From Verrucomicrobiota bacterium (lineage in GTDB: Bacteria; Verrucomicrobiota; Kiritimatiellia; CAIQIC01), in contig SCQF01000005.1 in NCBI GenBank assembly GCA_004321905.1, positions 1-55,331 on the forward strand: a stretch of DNA of 55,331 bases, given 5' to 3'. The notes under the pieces were generated by a model. The model had not been told where the DNA came from and searched no databases. It was given only the letters and a program-made list of their open reading frames with translations. The position numbers and the translations under genes are program-made. Positions 8,240 through 16,834 of this stretch are shown here, piece after piece. How positions within the stretch are numbered: position 1 is the stretch's first letter; every line of letters begins with the position of its first letter.

Positions 8240-9509
8240 GTTCCTCGCTTCCACTTGCTTGATTTTCCGCCTCAAAAACTTTTTCCGCTGCCGCTTTGAT
8301 GGCCGTGGCGGCAGCTTCGTCGAAGCCCTCGACGGCCGCAAGGTCGCTGATCTCGGCGGTCACGATGCCTTCCAAGGCCAGGAAACCGGCGTGCACCAAC
8401 TTTTCGGCGTGCGCCTGACCGATGCCTTCGATCTGGGCGAGTTTGGCGATGGCCGCGGCGACCTTCTCCTCGAAGGAGATGTCCGCCTCATCCTTGGTGA
8501 TGTCAATCCGCCAGCCGGTCAATTTGCTGGTCAGCCGCGCGTTTTGACCCTTTTTGCCGATGGCGAGCGAAAGCTGATCTGCGGCCACGATCACATTGAC
8601 CGTACCCGTCTCCTCGTCCACCGTCAGGCGCAACAATTTGGCCGGCGAAAGCGCATTGGTGACGAAGGTCTTGATGTCCTCGTTCCACCGGACGATATCA
8701 ATCTTCTCGCCGGAGAGTTCGCGCACGATGTTTTTGACGCGCAAGCCGCGCATACCGACGCACGCGCCCACCGGGTCCACTTTCTGGTCGTTGGAGAAAA
8801 CCGCCAGCTTGGTGCGATAACCCGGCTCGCGTGCGATGGCCTTGATCTCCACGGTGTTATCGTTGATTTCCGCCACTTCCAGCGCGAACAGCTTGCGGAC
8901 AAACTCCGGCGCGGAGCGTGAGAGAATCAGTTGCGGCCCGCTGGACTTGTCCTCGACGCTGAGCAGCAGCGCGCGCACCCGGTCGCCGACCTGATATTCC
9001 TCGATCGGCACACGTTCGCGCGACGGCATGATCGCCTCAGCGCGGCCCAAGTCCACGAGCACATCGCTGCGCTCAAAGCCGCGTACGGTGCCGCTGACGA
9101 TGTCGCCGGGGCGGTCCTTATATTCCTTATAGACCTTGGCCTTCTCGGCGCTACGAATTTCCTGGAGAATAGTTTGCTTGGCTGTTTGCGCGGCGATACG
9201 CCCGAAATTCTTGGGTGTGACCTCGATTTCAAAAAAGTCGCCGAGTTTCGCGTCGGACTTGATGCGCTTGGCGGACGGAAGGGTGATCTGATCGTGCGGT
9301 TCCTTGACGACCTCGACCACTTGTACCCGCGCAAAAGCGCGAATTTCAAAGGTTTTACGGTCAACGGAAATCCGTAACTCGCGTGCCGGACTGACGGCTT
9401 TTTTGGAGGCCTTGAGCAGCGCGGTCTCCACCGCATGGAGCAGCGTCTCACGGTCAATGCCGCGCTCGCGCTCGATAAACTCAAACACTTGTTGCAGTTC
9501 GCTCGCCAT
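8226..9509 (-). CDS. nusA: transcription termination/antitermination factor NusA
   Basis: 427 residues from the ATG preceded by AGGAAGGTATT; the frame upstream to 9638 crosses the leader terminator and is not coding. The order is the NusA N-terminal RNA-polymerase-binding domain (residues 1-125), S1 (about 130-200), KH1 and KH2 (about 225-345, with GACVGMRG and AIGKKGQNARL), and a C-terminal helix-hairpin-helix segment (GIGQAHAEKLVHAGF). NusA modulates pausing, intrinsic termination and antitermination. rimP, its usual upstream neighbour, is absent. It is the first gene of a seven-gene operon. Confidence 0.94.
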   Translation of the reverse strand: MASELQQVFEFIERERGIDRETLLHAVETALLKASKKAVSPARELRISVDRKTFEIRAFARVQVVEVVKEPHDQITLPSAKRIKSDAKLGDFFEIEVTPKNFGRIAAQTAKQTILQEIRSAEKAKVYKEYKDRPGDIVSGTVRGFERSDVLVDLGRAEAIMPSRERVPIEEYQVGDRVRALLLSVEDKSSGPQLILSRSAPEFVRKLFALEVAEINDNTVEIKAIAREPGYRTKLAVFSNDQKVDPVGACVGMRGLRVKNIVRELSGEKIDIVRWNEDIKTFVTNALSPAKLLRLTVDEETGTVNVIVAADQLSLAIGKKGQNARLTSKLTGWRIDITKDEADISFEEKVAAAIAKLAQIEGIGQAHAEKLVHAGFLALEGIVTAEISDLAAVEGFDEAAATAIKAAAEKVFEAENQASGSEEHEGS

Positions 9510-9540
9510 AATACCTTCCTCAAAAAGAACGTTTTCCAGC

Positions 9541-9592
9541 GTTCGGCACAAAAAAGCGTGGGTACCAGCCCACGCCTTGCCACTTGCCGAAC
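9541..9592 (-). terminator. intrinsic terminator nested in an outer helix in the nusA leader
   Basis: On the minus strand the stem GCGTGGG (9575-9569), loop CTGGTA and stem CCCACGC (9562-9556) are followed by six T residues (9555-9550). An outer pair, GTTCGGCA (9592-9585) with TGCCGAAC (9548-9541), encloses the whole terminator. It lies between the nusA promoter and the nusA start. The gene on the other side (EF-G-like) is divergent, so there is no upstream minus-strand gene for it to terminate. The natural reading is an attenuator of the nusA operon. Confidence 0.7.
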
Positions 9593-9609
9593 CTGTACCG
9601 CGGGGCGGA

Positions 9610-9638
9610 AGATAATCCAAGCCGGGGTGGGGCGTCAA
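9610..9638 (-). promoter_or_regulatory. sigma70-type promoter of the nusA operon
   Basis: On the minus strand, TTGACG (9638-9633) and TTATCT (9615-9610) are separated by exactly 17 bases. Transcription would begin near 9603, giving a leader of about 95 bases before the nusA ATG. Confidence 0.65.
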
Positions 9639-9653
9639 GCGGCGATTTCGGGC

Positions 9654-9705
9654 TTTTCCAAAGCTTGGAAAAGCGCGCGATGATTTTTTCCAAGGTTTGG
9701 AAAAA
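9654..9705. repeat. palindrome copies 4 and 5, divergent nusA/EF-G region
   Basis: TTTTCCAAAGCTTGGAAAA at 9654-9672, and TTTTCCAAGGTTTGGAAAA within 9684-9705. They lie between two divergent promoters, where no termination role is expected, which makes this pair informative about function. Confidence 0.85.
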
Positions 9706-9711
9706 CGCCCC

Positions 9712-9740
9712 TTGCGGACGCCGGGTGATTCGTGTAAGAA
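9712..9740 (+). promoter_or_regulatory. candidate promoter of the EF-G-like gene
   Basis: TTGCGG (9712-9717) and TAAGAA (9735-9740) with a 17-base spacer, about 60 bases before the start codon and just downstream of palindrome copy 5. Confidence 0.45.
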
Positions 9741-9799
9741 ACCCCGGCTCGCCGGTCATCGGCGGCAACGAGGCGCAAAACAACACCGGAGAGAACACG

Positions 9800-11830
9800 A
9801 TGAAGGACATTCCGATTACGGATGTGCGTAATTTTGTGCTGCTCGGTCACACGGGCAGCGGTAAGACGCAATTGCTCGACGCCATTTTGTTTAAGCTCGG
9901 TGTGAACGATCGTCTCGGCGTGACTGCCGAAGGTTCAAGCATGGCCGATTATACTGACGAAGAGAAAGAAAAGAAAATTTCACTCTGGGCCAAACCGTTC
10001 GCGGCCACCTATAAGGCCAACGGCAAAAACGTCCGCCTCATCATGCTCGACACACCGGGCTATGCGGACTTCTACGGGCAGGTGGTGGGCGCGAGCGCCA
10101 TCGCCGATGCCGCGCTGATTGCGGTGGACGCGCACTCCGGCTTGCAAGTGGGCACGACGCGCGTCTGGCGGCGCTGCGAGCAACTCGGTACGCCGTGTGG
10201 CCTCGTCATCACCGGCATGGACCGGGAAAACACCGATTATCACAAAGCGCTGGCGGACATCCAAGCGGTGTGGGGCGCGAAGTGCGTGCCGGTGGTGTTG
10301 CCGGCCGCGGGCGGCAAAAGCGTGACGGATGTACTCGCCGGCAACGCGCCGGCGGATGTGGCCACGGCCGTCGAAAAAGCGAAGACGGCGTTGATCGAGG
10401 CGGCGGCGGAAACCAGCGATGCGCTGACGGAAAAATATCTGGGTGGCGAAGCGCTCACCCCGGAAGAACTCGCCGGCGGTCTGCGCGTTGCGGTGGCACA
10501 GCGCAAGTTGATCCCGGTGTTCGTCACGGTTTCCAAGGCGGATATCGGCGTCAAGGAATTGCTCGACGGCCTCGTGCGCTTCTTCCCCTCACCGGCGGAG
10601 CGTACATGGAAGGACAAGACCGGTCACGTGATCGAGACGAAGACCGACGCGCCGTTCTGCGCGCAGGTCTGGCGTACGGTCAATGATCCGTTCATCGGCC
10701 ATCTGGTGTTTCTGCGCGTCTTCGGCGGTACGCTCAAGGCGGACAGCGAAATTTTCAATTCGACCAAGCAGGTCAAGGAGCGTATCGGCGCTTTGCAGAC
10801 GTTCAACGGCCGCAAGCCGGAGGCGCTGGCGGAGGCCGAGGCCGGCGACATCATCGCGCTCGCCAAACTCAAGGGTACAGGCCTGAACGATACGCTCTGC
10901 GCTGCGCATCAGACGATCGAGTTCGCGCCGATCAAGTTCCCGAATCCGGTCATGGCCTACGCCGTCGCCGCCAAGAGTCAGGCCGATGAGGACAAGGTTG
11001 GCACCGGCCTGCACCGCCTCGCCGAAGAGGATCCGACGATCAAGCTGGAGCGCAACACGGAGACGCACGAGCAAATTCTCTCCGGCATGGGTGACATCCA
11101 CCTTGACGTGACGCTCAAGCGCATGAAGGCGCGCAGCAATGTGGACGTGGTGTTGACGACGCCGAAGGTGGCCTATAAGGAAACGATCACGTCGCGCGGC
11201 GAAGGCCACTACAAGCACAAGAAACAGTCCGGCGGACGCGGACAATATGGCGAGGTCTATCTCCGGGTCGAGCCGCGCAAGGCCGGCGACGAGGATTGGT
11301 TTGTGGATGACGTGGTCGGCGGCGCGATCCCCGGCAACTTTATTCCGGCGGTGCGCAAAGGTCTCGAAGAGGCGCTGTTGACGGGCGTGCTCGCGCATTG
11401 CCCGGTGGTCAACACCAAGATTTCCGTCTATGACGGCACCTATCACGACGTGGATTCGTCGGAAATCGCTTTCAAGATCGCCGCGCGGCGCGCGTTCAGC
11501 GATGGCATGCAAAAAGCCCGTCCCGTGCTGCTCGAACCGATCATGAAAATCACCGTGATGTTCCCCGATCAGTTTATGGGCGACATCACCGGCGACCTGA
11601 ACCATAAGCGCGGTCGCATCCTCGGCATGGGCGCCGAGGACGGCATGCAAGTGATCACGGCGGAAGCGCCGCAGGCGGAGTTGTTCAAATATGCCTCCGA
11701 ACTGCGCAGCATCACCGGCGGTCGCGGCTCGTTTGAAATGGAGTTTCTCCGCTACGACATCGTGCCGAGCAATATCGCGCAAAAAGTCATCGCCGAGGCG
11801 GAAAAACACAGGAAACACGAAGAAGAGTAA
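9800..11830 (+). CDS. elongation factor G-like translational GTPase
   Basis: 676 residues from the ATG after CCGGAGAGAAC; the longer frame from 9584 crosses the palindromes and promoter. Five EF-G domains are present in order, including the domain IV segment SGGRGQYGEV and a C-terminal domain V. The GTP motifs deviate from housekeeping EF-G: G1 is GHTGSGKT (16-23), G3 is DTPG (84-87), and G4 is TGMD (138-141) in place of NKMD. Switch I reads EEKEKKISL rather than the usual ERGITI form. This places it with the second EF-G-like family found in many bacteria rather than canonical FusA. The role is unproven; it could act in translocation, recycling or stress. It is divergent from nusA. Confidence 0.8.
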   Translation: MKDIPITDVRNFVLLGHTGSGKTQLLDAILFKLGVNDRLGVTAEGSSMADYTDEEKEKKISLWAKPFAATYKANGKNVRLIMLDTPGYADFYGQVVGASAIADAALIAVDAHSGLQVGTTRVWRRCEQLGTPCGLVITGMDRENTDYHKALADIQAVWGAKCVPVVLPAAGGKSVTDVLAGNAPADVATAVEKAKTALIEAAAETSDALTEKYLGGEALTPEELAGGLRVAVAQRKLIPVFVTVSKADIGVKELLDGLVRFFPSPAERTWKDKTGHVIETKTDAPFCAQVWRTVNDPFIGHLVFLRVFGGTLKADSEIFNSTKQVKERIGALQTFNGRKPEALAEAEAGDIIALAKLKGTGLNDTLCAAHQTIEFAPIKFPNPVMAYAVAAKSQADEDKVGTGLHRLAEEDPTIKLERNTETHEQILSGMGDIHLDVTLKRMKARSNVDVVLTTPKVAYKETITSRGEGHYKHKKQSGGRGQYGEVYLRVEPRKAGDEDWFVDDVVGGAIPGNFIPAVRKGLEEALLTGVLAHCPVVNTKISVYDGTYHDVDSSEIAFKIAARRAFSDGMQKARPVLLEPIMKITVMFPDQFMGDITGDLNHKRGRILGMGAEDGMQVITAEAPQAELFKYASELRSITGGRGSFEMEFLRYDIVPSNIAQKVIAEAEKHRKHEEE

Positions 11831-11889
11831 ACCAGCGGTCAGCGGTCAGTTGGGACTGGTCCTGATCCTTTTAACACAGAAGGTGGAGT

Positions 11890-12639
11890 ATGAGCGGACA
11901 TAGTGCATGGGCTAATATCAAACACAAGAAGCAGGCCAACGACGCCAAGCGCGGCAAGATCTTCAGCAAGATCGCCAAGGAAATGATGATCGCGGTGCGG
12001 GCCAACGGCAAGGACCCGATCACGAATCTGACTTTGCGCACACTGTTGCAGAAAGCGCGCGCGGCCAACATGCCGTCGGACAACATCGAGCGCGCGATCA
12101 AACGCGGCGCCGGCGAGGTCGAGGGCGAAGTTTTCGACGAAGTGATGTACGAAGGTTATGCCCCCGGTGGTATTGGCTTGATCGTGCAGGTTCTCACCAG
12201 TAACCGTAACCGGGCTGCCGCTGAAGTGCGCCATACGTTCACCCGCTTTGGCGGGAACTTGGGCGGCCAGAACAGCGTGCTGCGTACGTTCCAGCGCAAA
12301 GGCGTCATCCTCGTCGAGGAAGCCGCCGCGAGCGAAGAAAAGTTGATGGAAGTCGCGCTCGAAGCCGGTGCCGGTGACCTCATCCACGATGCCGACGCCA
12401 AGCAATTCGAGATCACCACCGACCCCGCGCAGTTTGGTGCGGTGGTGGATGCGCTCGCCAAAGCCAACATCGCGACGCAGAGCGCAGAAATTTCGCTTGT
12501 CGCCGATCTGATGGTGCCGGTCACGGAAGCCGGCGCGGCCAAGAAGATCGTGGATTTCATGGAGGCGCTGGAGGATATTGACGACGTGCAGAACGTCTAC
12601 AGCAATGCCGACATTGATCCGAAGCTGGTCGAAGGCTGA
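11890..12639 (+). CDS. yebC: YebC/PmpR family protein
   Basis: 249 residues opening MSGHSAWANIKHKKQANDAK, the invariant YebC N-terminus, with the three-domain layout and conserved DNIERAIKRG helix. Family members were described as DNA-binding regulators and, more recently, as translation factors that ease ribosome stalling. A purine-rich AAGGTGGAGT precedes the ATG closely. The neighbour ruvC downstream is the classical context. The acidic C-terminus (ALEDIDDVQNVYSN) is typical. Confidence 0.92.
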   Translation: MSGHSAWANIKHKKQANDAKRGKIFSKIAKEMMIAVRANGKDPITNLTLRTLLQKARAANMPSDNIERAIKRGAGEVEGEVFDEVMYEGYAPGGIGLIVQVLTSNRNRAAAEVRHTFTRFGGNLGGQNSVLRTFQRKGVILVEEAAASEEKLMEVALEAGAGDLIHDADAKQFEITTDPAQFGAVVDALAKANIATQSAEISLVADLMVPVTEAGAAKKIVDFMEALEDIDDVQNVYSNADIDPKLVEG

Positions 12640-12649
12640 TCGGCGTAGT

Positions 12650-12707
12650 GCAGTCTTGCTGCGCTTTGGGTTCCAAGTATGTTGGTGAGCGGGCGCAGCA
12701 AGACTGC
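12650..12707. repeat. long inverted repeat between yebC and ruvC
   Basis: GCAGTCTTGCTGCGC (12650-12664) pairs perfectly over 15 bases with GCGCAGCAAGACTGC (12693-12707) across a 28-base loop. CCCCTACTTTTT follows. In the plus-strand transcript the T run after the second arm (12716-12720) could give partial termination, but eight bases separate it from the stem. It also resembles dispersed REP-like units. Confidence 0.65.
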
Positions 12708-12723
12708 GCCCCTACTTTTTGAA

Positions 12724-13221
12724 ATGCACATCATCGGACTAGACGTCAGCCTGCGTAGTACCGGCGTCGGCGTCATTGAGCGCCGCGCCGGCCGACTGAC
12801 GTGCGTTGAGTTTGGTTTGGTCCGTAACGCGCCCGCTGTGCCGCATTCCATTTGCCTGGTCACGTTGCAACGCGACCTCGCGGCGCTGCTGCAACGCGCG
12901 CAGCCGGAAGTCGCCGCGCTTGAGGGTGGTTTTTTTTTCAAAAACGCCAAGACTGCGATGATCCTCGGCGAAGCGCGCGGCGTGGTCATCGCCACCTGCG
13001 CCACCGCCGGCGTACCGGTGTTTGAGTACGCGCCGCGTCTCGTCAAGCAGAGCCTGACCGGCTTCGGCGGCGCGGAAAAAACGCAGGTCGCCAAAATGGT
13101 CGTGACCATCCTCGGCTTGCGCGAGACACCGCCGCCCGACGCGACCGATGCCCTCGCGCTCGCGATCTGCCACGCCCAACACCAGACCGGTATCGCCGCG
13201 CTCCAGCCAGAGCCGATTTAG
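12724..13221 (+). CDS. ruvC: Holliday junction resolvase RuvC
   Basis: 165 residues from MHIIGLD; the upstream in-frame Met at 12679 falls inside the inverted repeat and is rejected. The catalytic acidic tetrad is in place at D7, E67, D139 and D142, almost exactly the spacing of E. coli RuvC. The enzyme cuts four-way junctions symmetrically with RuvAB; ruvA and ruvB do not follow here. The stop is followed by a promoter for the next gene, so ruvC probably ends the yebC-ruvC transcript. Confidence 0.92.
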   Translation: MHIIGLDVSLRSTGVGVIERRAGRLTCVEFGLVRNAPAVPHSICLVTLQRDLAALLQRAQPEVAALEGGFFFKNAKTAMILGEARGVVIATCATAGVPVFEYAPRLVKQSLTGFGGAEKTQVAKMVVTILGLRETPPPDATDALALAICHAQHQTGIAALQPEPI

Positions 13222-13239
13222 CTGCTAACACAATCCTAA

Positions 13240-13268
13240 TTGGCGCTTCGTTAGCGGTGGGTTACTAT
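13240..13268 (+). promoter_or_regulatory. candidate promoter of the lipoprotein gene
   Basis: TTGGCG (13240-13245) and TACTAT (13263-13268) with a 17-base spacer, 19 bases before the start codon, which has a good AGGAG ribosome binding site. Confidence 0.45.
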
Positions 13269-13287
13269 TCAGCCAACAGGAGTTGCC

Positions 13288-13908
13288 ATGAAGAAATTGA
13301 TTCGGTTGATGCTTGCGTTTGTCTTTGCCGGATTTGTTTCCGGCTGCGCTTCGACCGTATTCGTCAAAGCTTATCCCGGCGTGGAGCGACCCACGACACA
13401 GCTTGCCACGGTTGTCGTACCCGCGAGCGTCGAAGTGCGGAGCGTCAACGGCGAAAAAGTTCTGGATGTAACGGGCACGCTCCGCGAGTCGCACTACAGT
13501 GTTGCCACGCTGGCCGGTTCGCAAAATTGGAGTGTGCGCTACTACGCGCCGCTCGCCGAAGGCTATTATGCCGATCCGCAGGCGGTGACCGAGTCGCCGT
13601 GGACACCGTTCACGTTCGCTGCCGCTGCCGGTCAAACCTATCGGCTGGAAGTCCAAACACCGCGCGAGGATCCCAAGCTATTTCGCACCAAAGAGCGGGT
13701 GAGTTTCAGCGTTACAGCGGTCGGCGGTCAGCCAGCAGCTATCAGTCAATCCGAATCAAAACCTGCCACACCACCTCCGCCCACGCCGAAAGTTGAAGCG
13801 CCGCAGACGCTCGAGTCCGCCGCGCTCAAACAGTTACAAAATTGGTGGCGCGCTGCCGGCGCGGAGGAACGCCAAGCCTTCCTCGATTGGACCAAGACCC
13901 AGCCGTAA
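13288..13908 (+). CDS. predicted lipoprotein of unknown function
   Basis: 206 residues with a lipoprotein signal: a basic start MKKLIRLM, a hydrophobic core and the lipobox VSGC with Cys20. The mature part starts ASTVFVKAYPG and contains a probable beta-rich domain (about 30-140; WSVRYYAPLAEGYY), then a proline-rich linker near 155-170 and a helical C-terminus (ALKQLQNWWRAAGAEERQAF). No family is recognised. The ribosome binding site AGGAG is well placed. It is convergent with the next gene across one palindrome. Confidence 0.75.
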   Translation: MKKLIRLMLAFVFAGFVSGCASTVFVKAYPGVERPTTQLATVVVPASVEVRSVNGEKVLDVTGTLRESHYSVATLAGSQNWSVRYYAPLAEGYYADPQAVTESPWTPFTFAAAAGQTYRLEVQTPREDPKLFRTKERVSFSVTAVGGQPAAISQSESKPATPPPPTPKVEAPQTLESAALKQLQNWWRAAGAEERQAFLDWTKTQP

Positions 13909-13911
13909 AAA

Positions 13912-13928
13912 TTTTCCAAGCCTTGGAA
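13912..13928. repeat. palindrome copy 6, convergent junction
   Basis: TTTTCCAAGCCTTGGAA in the 21-base gap between two convergent genes. The central base is C instead of G. Confidence 0.85.
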
Positions 13929-13929
13929 G

Positions 13930-15498
13930 TCAGCGGTTTTTCCGCTCGAAAACGCCGCCAAATTCGTTGGTGGTCACGCAAACAAAGTCCGGGGTTAACT
14001 CGCGGCCCAATTTTTCCAGAAAAACGGCGCGTTGTGGGAAGCGTCGTTTGAGGGAAGCCGGCAAATCAAAAACTTCGGCGGTGGCGAAAACATTACCGGT
14101 GCGCTGCTGCAGGTTGGCGGGCGGCGCGTCATAAATCAGATGAACAACTTCCGCAGAACTGTGATAGCGCAGGTAGCGCATGACCTCGAAGCTGTCGGCG
14201 GTGAGGATGAGGTCGTTGGGTTTGGCGTGTTGAATGAGCCAGGCGGATTTGCAGGCGGCGAGGTCGCCACGCGGATCGGCGAGGAGCCGGAACCCACCGA
14301 AATAATTGTGGGTACAGAGTATTGCTGCGATGGCCAGCGGCAGCAGTGGGCGACCGGCGGTGGCGAGCGGCGCGTAGAGCGTCACCGTGATCAAGAGCCA
14401 GAGTGGCGGGAGGGCCATCACCCAGTTTTCAGGACTGCCAGGTTCGGTGAGCAGCAGGACGATCATTTGGAGGCCGAGCCACGTGGCGGCGGCGCTGGCG
14501 AGCGGGGTATCGGATGCAAGGCGTCCAATTTTCCGGCGAATGATGAGCAGCGCAAAACCAAAAACAACGAGCAAGGTGAGCGTGATGAACGGCACTGTTC
14601 GCGCAAGAATGTCGGCATGTTGGCCGGTGAAAATTTGTCGGGCCAGCGCGCGATAGGGGAAGAGTTGCACCAGCGTATGCTGGAATTTTTCGGAGGCGAA
14701 CAGGAAATTTCCGGCGGCAAGGTTTTGCGTCAACGCAATAAGGCCTTTGACCGCGCTGGCGAGCGAGAATCCGCCTTCGGGCTGGTCGGCGCTCGGTCCA
14801 AAAATTTCTGTCAGCACGCGTGCGCCATAGAAAGCGAGGTAGGTCGCGCTGGTCAGCGTGCCGGCCACCAACCCGTGCGTGATGGCGTTGCGGAAACGCC
14901 GTTGCGTGAGGTGAAAAATGGGGATGGCCACGAGAGCGGGCAGCACGTTCAGGATGTGCATCAGACAACCGAGTGCGGCGAGTACGCCGCTCAAAACGGC
15001 GTTGCGCAGCGTGGGGCGACCGATGGCGGCGAGCCACGCCAACAAAATCAGCAAGGCACCGGGCGTATAAATTTCCGCCTCGTCGCTGTAGCGCCAGAAG
15101 CCGTAGGAAAAAGCCAGTCCGCCGGCACCGGCCAGCGCCGCGAGGCATAGCGCATGATATTTTTGCGGATCACGCTCCGTCAGGCTCCGCCGCAATAACA
15201 AAAACAAGATCAGAACGGACAGCACGCCGCAAATCCGGCTGAACCAAACCATGACCGGAAAAGCCCGATCGGCAAGACCGGCTTGACGGGCGAAGAAAAA
15301 AAGGCCCTGCGCTGTCGGGAAGTAAACGAGGTGTTGGCTGTGCCAGAGCTGACTGGTGGCGGTGGTTTCAACGCTGTAGGCGTAGCCGTAGGCGTCGTTG
15401 GCCTCGGAGTGATTCACGGGCGAGGTCAAGGTATAGCCGGCGAGCAGCAGGGCCGCCGCCGTCAGCGCATAAAAAAACAGCCTGATTTTCTGAGTCAT
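13930..15498 (-). CDS. multi-span membrane protein, glycosyltransferase family 39-like
   Basis: 522 residues with about ten hydrophobic segments. After the first helix an extracytoplasmic loop carries acidic residues in NHSEANDAYGYAY, the position of the catalytic acidic residue in GT-C type transferases that use polyprenyl-phosphate sugars. A soluble C-terminal domain of about 120 residues follows the last helix. It may glycosylate a lipid or exported protein, but substrate and even GT activity are inferred from topology only. It is divergent from ackA and convergent with the lipoprotein. No ribosome binding site is evident. Confidence 0.55.
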   Translation of the reverse strand: MTQKIRLFFYALTAAALLLAGYTLTSPVNHSEANDAYGYAYSVETTATSQLWHSQHLVYFPTAQGLFFFARQAGLADRAFPVMVWFSRICGVLSVLILFLLLRRSLTERDPQKYHALCLAALAGAGGLAFSYGFWRYSDEAEIYTPGALLILLAWLAAIGRPTLRNAVLSGVLAALGCLMHILNVLPALVAIPIFHLTQRRFRNAITHGLVAGTLTSATYLAFYGARVLTEIFGPSADQPEGGFSLASAVKGLIALTQNLAAGNFLFASEKFQHTLVQLFPYRALARQIFTGQHADILARTVPFITLTLLVVFGFALLIIRRKIGRLASDTPLASAAATWLGLQMIVLLLTEPGSPENWVMALPPLWLLITVTLYAPLATAGRPLLPLAIAAILCTHNYFGGFRLLADPRGDLAACKSAWLIQHAKPNDLILTADSFEVMRYLRYHSSAEVVHLIYDAPPANLQQRTGNVFATAEVFDLPASLKRRFPQRAVFLEKLGRELTPDFVCVTTNEFGGVFERKNR

Positions 15499-15618
15499 TT
15501 TCTGAAATGCATCATCGGAGCGCGAATGTGACTTGTCAATCGCGCGTTTCCCTGCTAAACCGCCGTGTCCGTTGCCACCGCCGCGGATCGTCTAGCGCAA
15601 CCATTATATTGAGGAAAA

Positions 15619-16806
15619 ATGAAGATTCTGGTCATCAATGCAGGGAGTTCATCCGTAAAATTCACCTTGTTCGATATGGACAAGGATGTCTGGCTCGCCA
15701 AGGGGATGCTTGAACGCATCCGCACGGCGGGCGCTGTGCTGAAATATAGCAACCATCGCGGGGAGAAGTTCGAGAAATCCATTGTCGCCAATTCCTATGA
15801 GGCCGCGATTTCGGCGGCGTGCCTGGCGTTGTGTGACGCCGACCACGGCGTGATTGCCAATTTGGAGGAGATCAAAGGCATCGGTCACCGCGTGGTGCAC
15901 GGCGGCGCGGAGATTTCCGGCGCGATGCAAATCACGCCGGCGATCAAGCAGACGATTCTCAGTTGTTACGAACTGGCGCCCCTGCACAATCCACCCAACT
16001 ACGAAGGCATCGAGGCGTGCGAATATCTTTTCCGCGACATTCCGATGGTCGCCGTTTTCGATACCGCGTTTCATCAGACCATGCCCGCCGCCGCCTACAC
16101 CTATGCCATTCCGGCGGCGGTGGCCGCGCAGTACAAGATTCGACGCTACGGTTTTCACGGCACCTCGCATCACTATGTGGCGCTGGCTGGCGCGAAGGTG
16201 CTGGGCAAGGAGGTCACGGATGTGAAGCTCATCACGGCCCACTTGGGCAATGGGTGCAGTATCACGGCCATCAACAAGGGCCAGGTGGCGGATACGAGCA
16301 TGGGCGTCACACCACTCGAAGGTTTGGTGATGGGCACGCGCTGCGGCGATCTCGATCCCGCCGTGGTGCTCTTTCTCTGCCGCGCGGGCTATAGCCCCGA
16401 CGACGTGGATAAACTGCTCAACAAATCCAGCGGATTGCTCGGTCTCGCCGGCACCGGTTCCGGCGATATGCGCGACATCATTACCGCAGCCGATGGCGGC
16501 AATGCCGGCGCCAAACTCGCGCTGGATGTTTTTGTGCATCGGCTCCAGAAATATGTCGGGGCCTACGCCACCGTGCTCAACGGTTTTGATGCGCTGATTT
16601 TCACCGGCGGTATCGGCGAAAATTCCGCGCGGATTCGTGCGCTGGTCTGCGAGAAGCTTTACTACTTGGGCGTCGAGATGGATGTCGCCAGGAACCGCGC
16701 CAACGAGGTCGTCATCTCCCGCAATGCGACCGGCCCGAAAGTGCTTGCGGTGCCGACCAACGAAGAGCTGATGATCGCCCGCGAAACGGCCCGTCTGCTG
16801 ATGTAA
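15619..16806 (+). CDS. ackA: acetate kinase
   Basis: 395 residues. N-terminal MKILVINAGSSSVKF is the ASKHA phosphate-binding loop; GHRVVHGG, FDTAFHQTMP and YGFHGTSHHYV are the family signatures with the catalytic His/Arg region, and FTGGIGENS lies in the second ASKHA domain. It interconverts acetyl phosphate plus ADP with acetate plus ATP. The ribosome binding site is GAGGAAAA. It sits 28 bases upstream of pta, forming the standard acetate overflow or energy-conserving pathway; the pair suggests acetogenic fermentation. Confidence 0.96.
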   Translation: MKILVINAGSSSVKFTLFDMDKDVWLAKGMLERIRTAGAVLKYSNHRGEKFEKSIVANSYEAAISAACLALCDADHGVIANLEEIKGIGHRVVHGGAEISGAMQITPAIKQTILSCYELAPLHNPPNYEGIEACEYLFRDIPMVAVFDTAFHQTMPAAAYTYAIPAAVAAQYKIRRYGFHGTSHHYVALAGAKVLGKEVTDVKLITAHLGNGCSITAINKGQVADTSMGVTPLEGLVMGTRCGDLDPAVVLFLCRAGYSPDDVDKLLNKSSGLLGLAGTGSGDMRDIITAADGGNAGAKLALDVFVHRLQKYVGAYATVLNGFDALIFTGGIGENSARIRALVCEKLYYLGVEMDVARNRANEVVISRNATGPKVLAVPTNEELMIARETARLLM

Positions 16807-16834
16807 CCATTGCACAACCACCATCAAAGGAACC

